DNA of 9,679 bases from NCBI GenBank assembly GCA_030632175.1, contig DAOVVG010000069.1, forward strand, positions 1-9,679, read 5' to 3'. A program made the translations under genes and the position numbers. Below, piece by piece: positions 1 to 6,411 of this stretch (its first letter is position 1; every line of letters starts with the position of its first letter). Below the pieces are notes generated by a model. It was not told the DNA's origin, did no database searches, and saw only the letters and a list, made by a program, of their open reading frames with translations. The stretch comes from Gammaproteobacteria bacterium. Its GTDB lineage: Bacteria; Pseudomonadota; Gammaproteobacteria; UBA9214.

Positions 1-210
1 AAAGGTACCGAAGTGCTTGGCAATAAGAATGATCGGGTAGCCCTGACTTTCATCTGAGCAAAATGCCCGGGAGGGAGTGATTTTTCCCTGTTCAAAGCCC
101 AGTGATCGGACAAGATTATAGACCCGCGGGACAAATTGACTGTAGCGCATGGAGACTTCCGCCATGTGAAAGGCGCCCAGCAAGGTGGAGATTAAACCGG
201 TCCCGTACAT
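1..210 (-). CDS. Partial gene at left edge, possibly LCIB/C-like (theta-type) carbonic anhydrase family
   Basis: Reading the minus strand from an ATG at 210, 70 codons stay open to the window edge with no stop; an in-frame stop sits just upstream at 238-240, so 210 is the first possible start. A GGGG run (218-221) lies 7 nt before the ATG and could serve as a weak ribosome site. The N-terminal part reads MYGTGLISTLLGAFHMAEVS, followed by an FVPR segment, a GF pair about ten residues later and then the motif AFCSDE. An F-x-x-R ... G-F ... C-x-D-E arrangement is what I remember of LCIB/C-type proteins (Pfam LCIB_C_CA), in which that Cys binds zinc and the Asp takes part in catalysis. The later zinc ligands lie outside the window, so family membership is a guess from motif spacing. 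That a coding frame exists here is much safer than its name. It is transcribed divergently from the gene at 406. Confidence 0.5.
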   Translation of the reverse strand, partial: MYGTGLISTLLGAFHMAEVSMRYSQFVPRVYNLVRSLGFEQGKITPSRAFCSDESQGYPIILIAKHFGTF

Positions 211-405
211 ATTCTGACCCCAATATTTTGTGGAAGATTATGAATTATTACCGTATCACTGACTTTACCATGTTTGCTATTCTTTCGGCCTGCATAATGT
301 TGGTGAACTGCCGGATCTGCTGGAAGTTAAAACCGGGAGGGGTGCCGGTTCGGTCAAAGCACGTTATGCTGTAACATTTACCCCCGGGCTGAATAAGGCA
401 ATACA
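211..405. promoter_or_regulatory. Divergent intergenic region
   Basis: This 195-bp gap separates the start of the leftward partial gene from the start of the rightward 201-aa gene, so it must hold promoters for one or both if they are transcribed from here. It is AT-richer than the flanking genes around 225-300. I could not find a convincing -35/-10 pair. TTGCTA near 280 followed 15 bp later by TAATGT is the best rightward guess, and its spacing is short. Confidence 0.3.
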
Positions 406-1011
406 ATGTCGGGTATTTTGAGAACCGTTGTTACGGTCGGACTGCTGGCGTGTGGATTCACAATGGCGTGGCTTGCTCATGCCGGGGTTCAGCGCAGCAG
501 CAACGAGGACAATGGTCTTGAAAAGTGGCATTTCATTGAAGGCGATATAGAAATTGAACTGGTGCAGCGTCTGCCGGACCAGACGCGTGCAATGTTCATG
601 AAACATGACTTTTCCAGAGAAGTTGTTGAAGCCATGGCGACCAGTTGTATGTTCCAGACAATTATCCGTAATAGTGGCAGGTCAGGTAGCGGTCAGCCGG
701 TATCCATTGACCTGACACAATGGCGTATGCGATATAAAGGCAAGCAGCGCGGGATCCTGCTGAAAGAGCCGTTAATTGAGTCCTGGTCGGATGAAGAGGC
801 CAGTCCTGCAGCTAAACTGGTGGTGCGCTGGGGAATGTTCCCGACGCAGCAGGAGTATTTGTCCGGTGACTATAACTGGGGCCTGACTGCCTATGGTATT
901 CCGCCGGGGTCGATGTTTGATCTTGATGTGAGCTGGGCGGAGGGCGATAAGCTGCGTACCGGAGAAATCAAGGGTATTGTTTGTGCGCCGGACGTTGACA
1001 GGCTGAAATGA
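406..1011 (+). CDS. Hypothetical 201-aa membrane-anchored or secreted protein, paired with TlpA-like gene
   Basis: I do not recognise a named family. The protein starts with a short hydrophobic segment (about residues 5-27, VVTVGLLACGFTMAWLAHAG) that fits a signal peptide or single N-terminal anchor, so the rest probably lies in the periplasm. The remainder is soluble-looking, with three cysteines in all (C17 in the hydrophobic segment, C81 in a SCMFQTIIRN stretch, C193 near the C-terminus), of which C81 and C193 could form a disulfide. The second half is rich in Trp and Asp/Glu, with an IPPGSMFDLDVSW stretch that looks like beta structure. The ATG at 406 has a weak AAGG site 8 nt upstream. 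The stop is 25 bp before the thioredoxin-like gene on the same strand, so the two are probably co-transcribed; a role as client or partner of that thiol oxidoreductase is an inference from position only. Confidence 0.8.
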   Translation: MSGILRTVVTVGLLACGFTMAWLAHAGVQRSSNEDNGLEKWHFIEGDIEIELVQRLPDQTRAMFMKHDFSREVVEAMATSCMFQTIIRNSGRSGSGQPVSIDLTQWRMRYKGKQRGILLKEPLIESWSDEEASPAAKLVVRWGMFPTQQEYLSGDYNWGLTAYGIPPGSMFDLDVSWAEGDKLRTGEIKGIVCAPDVDRLK

Positions 1012-1026
1012 TGTTATTACATCAAC

Positions 1027-1034
1027 AGGAAGAG
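1027..1034 (+). promoter_or_regulatory. Ribosome binding site of the TlpA-like gene
   Basis: AGGAAGAG lies two bases before the ATG at 1037 (the AGGA core is 6 nt away). It supports that start and independent translation of the second gene of the pair. Confidence 0.6.
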
Positions 1035-1036
1035 CT

Positions 1037-1540
1037 ATGAAAATATTCCACGGCACCCTTGTTGCCCTGTTGCTGATCCTTGCAGGGAGTACACAGGCTG
1101 CAGGTACGCTGACGCCGATTTCCGGTGATGTGCAGGCGCCTGACTTTAGCTTGCAGGACACCAATGGCAAGACACACCGTTTGTCAGATTATCGTGGCAA
1201 GCCAGTCATCATCAATTTCTGGACAACCTGGTGTCCGCCCTGTCGGGAAGAACTGCCTTCAATGAATCGTGCCTGGCACCAGCTGAAACAGGAAGGTATC
1301 GCGATGCTGGCGATTAACATGGGCGAAGATGAAGATACGATTTTTATTTTTTCAGCGGATTATCCGACTGACTTTCCGATACTGATGGACCAGGCAGGTG
1401 AAGTGATTGAGCAGTGGCCGGTGAAGGGGCTGCCAACGACCTATGTTGTGGCGCCGGATGGCACAATTGCTTACCGGGCCATCGGCAGCCGGGAATGGGA
1501 TGACAAGACCTTGCTGGACATGGTGCGCGCCCTGAAGTGA
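1037..1540 (+). CDS. TlpA/ResA-type periplasmic thiol-disulfide oxidoreductase
   Basis: A 167-aa thioredoxin-fold protein of the redoxin/TlpA group. Residues 1-22 form a Sec signal peptide (MKIFHG, then a Leu/Ala-rich core, ending STQA-AG), placing it in the periplasm. The domain begins with APDFSLQDTNGKTHRLSDYRGK (about 34-55), a typical redoxin opening. The active site is WCPPC (C66, C69) in the FWTTWCPPCREELP context, and the cis-proline is in GLPTTYVV (P133), with a later GTI strand. CPPC is the redox motif of many TlpA/ResA/CcmG-like reductases, which keep specific periplasmic thiols reduced, for example in cytochrome c or copper-centre assembly. Nothing in the immediate context fixes the client; the obvious candidate is the cysteine-bearing protein encoded 25 bp upstream. 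The length matches stand-alone TlpA-like proteins. Confidence 0.9.
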   Translation: MKIFHGTLVALLLILAGSTQAAGTLTPISGDVQAPDFSLQDTNGKTHRLSDYRGKPVIINFWTTWCPPCREELPSMNRAWHQLKQEGIAMLAINMGEDEDTIFIFSADYPTDFPILMDQAGEVIEQWPVKGLPTTYVVAPDGTIAYRAIGSREWDDKTLLDMVRALK

Positions 1541-2060
1541 CAGGGGGGTACGCGCGAAGCTGGTTAAAACGCAAGGGACCGGACTGCATTGTCACGATGT
1601 CAGGGGGCGTGTGCAATGGTCGTAACGACGAGCCAGGTCCCTGCGAGTACCTCTTTAGATCCTTCCAGATCCGGCCCGGAAAGTTACCTGTCCCGGGTCG
1701 GATTTTAGTATTACCCGGACCGCGGGTTTGAAACCGGGATGTGGGTCACGCTTCATCATCTCTCCGGGTGATGTGGCGGGTTTTAGTGCAGTCATTGCCA
1801 CATGGTTCATGTGGGTGTTCAGCGTCTGCTGTTAGCCGGGCATTTGTTGGCTAGCGGCCCGGGTAAATTCTGTGTGTTATTAGATTAATATTGCAATCGC
1901 GGACGAGATCCGCTCCTACAGGTGCATACCCTGATGTAGGAGCGGATCTCGTCCGCGATTTCAGCAGTTGATTTGTTCGAGTGCGTGCCGGATTAATCGC
2001 CGGGTTCAAACGGGTTGCTTCCGAAAAATACCCTGCATTCTGAATTTCTTCCGGTGGTTG
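1541..2060. other. Convergent intergenic region with GC palindromes, no gene seen
   Basis: This 520-bp stretch lies between the 3' ends of the TlpA-like gene (plus) and the antiporter gene (minus). It contains no convincing coding frame: a 64-codon GTG-started frame at 1537 has low-complexity composition and no family resemblance. The left part is crowded with CCGGG-type palindromes: CCGGGT at 1693-1698 with ACCCGG at 1713-1718, GGTTTGAAACC at 1725-1735, and CCGGGC at 1836-1841 with GCCCGG at 1857-1862. None is followed by a T-run, so classical intrinsic terminators are not evident. The right part holds the 26-bp inverted repeat listed separately. Confidence 0.6.
1895..1960. repeat. Perfect 26-bp inverted repeat, REP-like palindromic element
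   Basis: Positions 1895-1920 and 1935-1960 are exact reverse complements, separated by a 14-nt loop (1921-1934). The right arm begins TGTAGGAGCGGATCTCGTCC. The form, 'TGTAGGAGCGG ... CCGCGA', is the one I associate with dispersed REP-type palindromes of Pseudomonas and other gammaproteobacteria, normally found between genes. Its position between two convergent genes fits, and as RNA it would form a very stable hairpin from either strand, so it may also act as a bidirectional transcript end or 3' stabiliser. There is no T-run after either arm. Confidence 0.8.
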
Positions 2061-3296
2061 TCAGTGTTTGCTCAAGCCATAGTGACGCAATAAAGGCGCA
2101 GTACTGGTGGCTTGTATGAACAGCGTAAACAGAACCACGCCAAAGGCTATAGACTGGATGGTCCACCAGTAATCAAGTGATGTTGGCAAGGACAGGGCCA
2201 GGGCGAGTGTCACGGCACCTCGCAGTCCGCCCCACAGCATGACGATCTGGAAGGGACGGTTGATGGGTTCAATGGGGGCTAACCTGTTTAACAGTGGAAC
2301 ACAGGTAAGGATACCCAGTGTGCGGGCCAGCAGGACACCCGCTACGCCTATCAACATGGCGAGCCAGCGTTCTTCAAACATGCCGAGTGTGATGGTGACT
2401 CCCATGAGGAGAAACACCAGTGCATTGGCTACATAGGCGTTAAATTCCCAGAGTTCCTGCTCGAATCCGGCATGCTCGCCGGGTGCTGCATGTTGAGCCC
2501 TGTAACTGAGGATCAGTCCGGTGATGAGTACTGCCATCACCCCGGATACATGCAGCACTGACTCGGCAATGATAAATGCCAGGTAGGCGCTGATAACGGT
2601 CGCCAGTGCCTTGATAATTGTTTCACCGACGAGTTTTACCAGCACAGAAAATACCAGACCTGTACTCACTCCCACCAGAATGCCACCAAAGAAAACGCGC
2701 AGGAAATGCCCGGTAGCGTCCGTTACTGACATGGGTCCGTCGGTGCCTGTTGCTATTGCCAGAAATACACTGAAGACGACGATGGCTGTTGCATCATTGA
2801 ACAGGCTTTCACCTTCCATCAGGATGGCAAGTCGTTCCGAGACACCCATCTGTCGCAGTAAAGCAACCACGGCCACCGGGTCGGTCGCTGACAGCAGCGC
2901 ACCGGTCAGTAAAGCTGCAATCCATGGGAAGCCGGTTGGATGAGCAATGCCGAAATAAATCAGCGTGGCGCTTATCACTGTCGACAGCAACATCAGGGGG
3001 ATGGCCAGGAACAGTATTGGCAGCAGATTTTTCCACAGTAGCCCGGCATTGATGTTGTAGGCCGACTCAAATACCAAAATGGGTAGAAATACAAAGAAGA
3101 TCAGGTCATGGAAATTGCCTGCCCTGATACCGGTGTCAATGCCGGCCATAACCAGCAGCTCCGATGCAATGAAACCGGCGATGACCAGTGTTGCCGTAAA
3201 GGGAACATGAGCTTTCCGGGCCAGCGGCTGAATGATAATGGCGAGCAGCAGCAAACCGGAGAGGATCAATATGGCATGTTCGGTTCCTGACGCCAT
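2061..3296 (-). CDS. NhaP-type Na+(K+)/H+ antiporter (CPA1 family)
   Basis: A 411-aa integral membrane protein with about 12 hydrophobic segments and the hallmarks of the CPA1 cation:proton antiporters. ATDPVAV (about 137-143) forms part of the unwound-helix core, EGESLFNDATA (161-171) contains the Asn-Asp ion-binding pair (N167, D168), and WGGLRGAVTLALALSLP near the C-terminus carries the conserved arginine helix. It exchanges cytoplasmic Na+ or K+ for external H+ across the inner membrane. There is no long C-terminal cytoplasmic tail, in keeping with short NhaP forms. The ATG at 3296 has GGAG (3303-3306) six bases upstream and starts 11 bp after the stop of the oxidoreductase gene, which argues for co-transcription. 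It is the last gene of the minus-strand run; the substrate ion cannot be told from sequence. Confidence 0.92.
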   Translation of the reverse strand: MASGTEHAILILSGLLLLAIIIQPLARKAHVPFTATLVIAGFIASELLVMAGIDTGIRAGNFHDLIFFVFLPILVFESAYNINAGLLWKNLLPILFLAIPLMLLSTVISATLIYFGIAHPTGFPWIAALLTGALLSATDPVAVVALLRQMGVSERLAILMEGESLFNDATAIVVFSVFLAIATGTDGPMSVTDATGHFLRVFFGGILVGVSTGLVFSVLVKLVGETIIKALATVISAYLAFIIAESVLHVSGVMAVLITGLILSYRAQHAAPGEHAGFEQELWEFNAYVANALVFLLMGVTITLGMFEERWLAMLIGVAGVLLARTLGILTCVPLLNRLAPIEPINRPFQIVMLWGGLRGAVTLALALSLPTSLDYWWTIQSIAFGVVLFTLFIQATSTAPLLRHYGLSKH

Positions 3297-3307
3297 CGGC
3301 TGCTCCG

Positions 3308-4837
3308 TCAGGCTGTGCTGGCAGCCTTCTCCGGGCGCTGTATATCCGGATGTAGCTCATTGAGGGGAATAGACAAGCCGTTGTTGCCGACCACGCGGGC
3401 ATGGAAGCGGCGTAGTTCCCTTGGTTCCTTGACACCACAGGAATGCGCAATAATGCCGACCTCATAGGTCATATTTTTTGCATAGCTGGCAACACGTACC
3501 GCTTTGTCCTCGGGATTTAGTCCTTTTTGCAGACGTTTGTTATGGGTGGTGATGCCGGTCGGACAGGTATTCTTGTTGCATTGCAAAGCCTGAATGCAGC
3601 CCAGCGCAAACATGAAGCCGCGTGCAGACACGACAAAATCAGTGCCCATGCACAGCGCCCAGGCAACATCGGCTGGCGTGATCAGTTTTCCGGAAGCAAT
3701 CACTTTTACACGGTCACGCAGACCGTATTCATTCAGCTTGTCGATCAGCAACGGCAGGCTTTCACGCAGCGGTAGTCCGACATCATCAATTAACGGCATG
3801 GGTGCGGCGCCGGTGCCACCATCGGCGCTGTCAACGGTAATAAAATCCGGTGCGCTTTCAATGCCGCGCTCAAGAATTTCCTTGAACAGGTTATCCAGCC
3901 ATCCATAGGCGCCGATGACGGCCTTGAAGCCGACAGGTTTCCCGGAGACATCGCGTACCCGGTTGATGACGTCGAGCAGCTCGGTATTTGAATTAATATC
4001 AATGTGACGGTTGGGACTGATGGCGTCTCCACCGACGGCTATGCCCCGAATAGTTGCGATTTCTTCCGTGACCTTGCCACCGGGAAGTATGCCGCCTTTA
4101 CCCGGTTTGGCCCCCTGGCTCATTTTGAGCTCGAACATGCGTACACTGTCGTGTGCAGCTACTTCACGTATCTTGTCGTCATCCAGGTTTCCCTGCAGGT
4201 CACGCACCCCGTTTTTGGCCGTGCCGATTTGAAAAACGATATCTGCACCGCCTTCCAGGTGGTAGGGCGACAGACCACCTTCGCCGGTATTCATCCAGCA
4301 ACCAGCCGCTTTTGCTCCATGCGACAGCGCCAGAATAGCAGGCTTTGAAATAGCGCCATAGCTCATGCCGGAAATGTTGAACAGGGAATCGGTGGTGTAG
4401 GGATTTCTGCAGTAGGGTCCGACTGTGACGTCACCGACTGCCGCCGCGTCTTCACCGAGTGTCGGGAACGGGCAGTTTACGAACATCACGGTACCGGTTG
4501 GACGCAGGTCGCGGGTAGAGCCAAAGCCAACCGTGTTATCGATATTCTTGGCTGCGCGGTAGGCCCATGAACGTTGTGCCCGATTGAAGGGCAATTCTTC
4601 ACGGTCCATTGCGAAAAAGTACTGGCGGAAGAATTCACCGATGTGTTCGAAGAAATACCGGAACCTTCCAACAACCGGATAATTTCGGCGAATGGCACTC
4701 TTGGTCTGCGTGATGTCAATGACAAACATCACGATGACTGCAATCACGCCCAGACCAATCATGATGACAAACAGGGCGGCAAAGACCTGCATGATGCCGG
4801 CAACGACAGGAAATGTTTCTCCGGGTAAGACGTCCAT
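3308..4837 (-). CDS. Membrane-anchored FMN-binding glutamate-synthase-like oxidoreductase
   Basis: A 509-aa protein homologous to the FMN-binding synthase domain of glutamate synthase large subunit (GltB). An N-terminal membrane helix (about residues 11-42) and a basic/aromatic linker to about 110 precede a TIM-barrel domain: SGMSYGAIS (156-164), NTGEGG (183-188), AKPGKGG (243-249) and DGGTGAAP (339-346) are the FMN/substrate-loop motifs. The 3Fe-4S cysteines are all present as C-x5-C-x4-C (C414, C420, C425, in the context CNKNTCPTG). The glutaminase domain of GltB is absent, so it is not a complete NADPH-GOGAT; proteins of this stand-alone type have no firmly known reaction. The membrane helix suggests electron exchange with a membrane carrier, which is inference. 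The ATG at 4837 has GGGGG (4845-4849) 7 nt upstream. The gap to doxX upstream is 87 bp and to the antiporter downstream 11 bp. Confidence 0.88.
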   Translation of the reverse strand: MDVLPGETFPVVAGIMQVFAALFVIMIGLGVIAVIVMFVIDITQTKSAIRRNYPVVGRFRYFFEHIGEFFRQYFFAMDREELPFNRAQRSWAYRAAKNIDNTVGFGSTRDLRPTGTVMFVNCPFPTLGEDAAAVGDVTVGPYCRNPYTTDSLFNISGMSYGAISKPAILALSHGAKAAGCWMNTGEGGLSPYHLEGGADIVFQIGTAKNGVRDLQGNLDDDKIREVAAHDSVRMFELKMSQGAKPGKGGILPGGKVTEEIATIRGIAVGGDAISPNRHIDINSNTELLDVINRVRDVSGKPVGFKAVIGAYGWLDNLFKEILERGIESAPDFITVDSADGGTGAAPMPLIDDVGLPLRESLPLLIDKLNEYGLRDRVKVIASGKLITPADVAWALCMGTDFVVSARGFMFALGCIQALQCNKNTCPTGITTHNKRLQKGLNPEDKAVRVASYAKNMTYEVGIIAHSCGVKEPRELRRFHARVVGNNGLSIPLNELHPDIQRPEKAASTA

Positions 4838-4924
4838 GCAAAAGCCCCCGATTATTTGTAGAAGTGTCGGCTGGCCGGTGCGCTTGTGTGTGGCAGAGAA
4901 CCGGTCAGTAACGACAGCTATGGT
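4838..4924 (-). other. 87-bp gap between doxX and the FMN oxidoreductase gene
   Basis: This is the longest space inside the six-gene minus-strand run. It contains the ribosome site of the downstream gene and a weak CCGGT/ACCGG inverted repeat with a loop of about 20 nt. I see no terminator with a T-run and no clear promoter, so read-through from the peptide genes is possible but not shown. Confidence 0.35.
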
Positions 4925-5575
4925 CTATTCTTTGGTGCGCCATTTGCGCGCAATCCAGTCATCCAGGCTGAAATATTTTCCGGCACCCATAAACAGCAAG
5001 GCCAGTAACATGATTAAATAGGTGGCAGCAAACTCGATGCCATTATTGAGAACGACAAAGCTGCCATTCTCGGTCAACCAGCTGTAGTTGCCGTGTTGCT
5101 GCAGTATTTCCTTGGCTGTGTCCAGCCGCTCTATGGCGCCTTCGGTGCGCGGAGTGGCGAAGATACCGCTTCCTTCAGCAATGGCTGACCAGCCGTTGGG
5201 TAAATGCACGGTTACGGCAGCCACCACCATGGTGACTATCAACGGTATCGAGATCCAGCGTACGGCGAGTCCGATCAGCAGCAGAATCGCGCCAAAATAC
5301 TCTGTGTAGGAAGCCAGGTAGGCCATCAGTTCCGGAAACGGCAGGCCGAGTCCCCAGTCGGGATTACCAAACCAGTCAATAATGTCCTGCTTGGGGGCGA
5401 AGTTACAGCCGCCGGCATCATTGCTCATGCAATCAAGACCGGCATTATTCAGTTTATGTGTGCCACCCATCCAGAAAATGGGTACCAGGTACAGCCGCAG
5501 TGCCAGCGGTGCCAGAAAATCAATGGCGCGTGTTTTGTCCAGCAGGTTCTGGAAAAAATTAAGTAAACCGATCAT
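4925..5575 (-). CDS. DoxX family inner-membrane protein of the Hvf/bufferin cluster
   Basis: A 216-aa DoxX-type protein with four hydrophobic segments (about 22-37, 84-104, 108-125 and 182-198). The RLYLVPIFWMGGTHKL and TEYFGAILLLIGL stretches are typical of the family. Compared with short DoxX proteins it has two large loops: one at about 40-80 with two cysteines (C49 and C57) and one at about 126-175 rich in charged residues. DoxX proteins are frequent fourth members of MNIO/DUF2063 gene clusters, where a membrane redox or copper-related role is suspected but unproven. I chose the ATG at 5575 because GGAGG (5584-5588) sits 8 nt upstream; the frame is open to an ATG at 5605, which has no comparable site. 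It follows the hvfC-like gene by 47 bp. Confidence 0.88.
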   Translation of the reverse strand: MIGLLNFFQNLLDKTRAIDFLAPLALRLYLVPIFWMGGTHKLNNAGLDCMSNDAGGCNFAPKQDIIDWFGNPDWGLGLPFPELMAYLASYTEYFGAILLLIGLAVRWISIPLIVTMVVAAVTVHLPNGWSAIAEGSGIFATPRTEGAIERLDTAKEILQQHGNYSWLTENGSFVVLNNGIEFAATYLIMLLALLFMGAGKYFSLDDWIARKWRTKE

Positions 5576-5583
5576 CGCTGCCC

Positions 5584-5588
5584 CCTCC
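5584..5588 (-). promoter_or_regulatory. Ribosome binding site deciding the doxX start
   Basis: On the minus strand this reads GGAGG, within an ACGGAGGGGG context, 8 nt before the ATG at 5575. It is the strongest Shine-Dalgarno match in the cluster and lies inside the longer open frame that begins at 5605, making 5575 the likelier start. Confidence 0.7.
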
Positions 5589-5622
5589 GTATGTAGTAAC
5601 GCCATTGTGACGTTACTGTTTT

Positions 5623-6411
5623 TTATAGGTTGTTTCTGGTGCCCGCAATGATGTCTTTTTGTGCCAGGCCCTCGAGTATTTCACTGCCACCCTTGACGAC
5701 GACATCCGGTTGCGGGTGAGACATCTCGGTTGCAATACGGGTTAATAATTGTTCACCGCTTTCGTTGTTATTCTCGCTGATGAGTTCCAGCAGTCGCTTG
5801 GTCACCAGGTTGACTTCCATGAAACACACCTCGTCTTCACGGTTGCGATACACCACGATATTTGTCGGCGCTTCACCCGCTTCGTCCGGCATAAAATCCG
5901 GCCCGATTTTATGGACCGGGAAACGATAGCTCAGGTGCCAGGCCAACGGCGAGAGCACCGGTATGCCGGTCAGCAGGTTGCCCTCTGAATTAACGTCACC
6001 CCGGTCGAGTGATTCTTCTGAAATGGAAAGTGCCAGTTCAACCCATTCATAATGGGCGAGTTCATAGAGAAACGGCAGATCATCAGCCTGTGCGGTGCGT
6101 TCATTTTCCAGCCAGCTCAGAAACTCACGCGGGATTTCCAGAAACAGGGGGGTCTGGGCCCGGTGGTTGCTGAAATAATCGCGTACCAGCAGGTGCCAGT
6201 CTGGATCTTTATACAGTGTGCGCAGTACCGGGAAGGTGCCGCTCAGGAAACTCTCTACGTTGTTGTAAAACAGTTCCCGGTAAATTGCCATGCGCCGGTC
6301 TTCAATCTCAGCGGGTGCAGGCTGGTGATCCGGGTCGCGGATATGCGCGGCAAATTCATACTGCCGGCGAATAAACTCAGGTGAGGTTTCCATGTGCGAT
6401 ATCTTTGTCAT
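5623..6411 (-). CDS. hvfC: HvfC/BufC-type peptide-modification partner protein (DUF2063)
   Basis: A 262-aa soluble protein of the DUF2063 ('putative DNA-binding domain') family, the usual partner of DUF692/MNIO enzymes. In HvfBC-like pairs it binds the precursor and presents it to the iron enzyme, so the 'DNA-binding' name is probably misleading. The N-terminal region (about 10-105) carries the family pattern: FIRRQYEFAAHIRDP, RRMAIYRELFYNNVESFLSGTFPVLR and LFLEIPREFLSWL. It is followed by LPFLYELAHYEWVELAL (112-128) and a C-terminal domain ending in a winged-helix-like stretch (about 195-250). The ATG at 6411 has AGGTGGG (6421-6427) 9 nt upstream. The open frame runs to 6576, but that extension lies inside the enzyme gene and lacks family resemblance. 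The gene overlaps the enzyme's 3' end by 35 nt, which suggests translational coupling. Confidence 0.88.
   Translation of the reverse strand: MTKISHMETSPEFIRRQYEFAAHIRDPDHQPAPAEIEDRRMAIYRELFYNNVESFLSGTFPVLRTLYKDPDWHLLVRDYFSNHRAQTPLFLEIPREFLSWLENERTAQADDLPFLYELAHYEWVELALSISEESLDRGDVNSEGNLLTGIPVLSPLAWHLSYRFPVHKIGPDFMPDEAGEAPTNIVVYRNREDEVCFMEVNLVTKRLLELISENNNESGEQLLTRIATEMSHPQPDVVVKGGSEILEGLAQKDIIAGTRNNL

Noticed and set aside
72..89. AGGGA/TCCCT hairpin with T-run as a terminator
   Set aside because: Only a 5-bp stem, and it lies within the coding frame at the left edge.
102..374. Plus-strand 90-codon frame as a small gene
   Set aside because: It starts with GTG, has no ribosome site or family resemblance, and overlaps the better supported minus-strand frame at 1-210.
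1537..1731. 64-codon frame overlapping the end of the TlpA-like gene
   Set aside because: GTG start, no homology signal, Pro/Gly/Arg-rich content explained by the GC palindromes.
1721..1740. T-loop-like GGGTTTGAAACC as part of a tRNA
   Set aside because: No acceptor, D or anticodon stems can be built around it.
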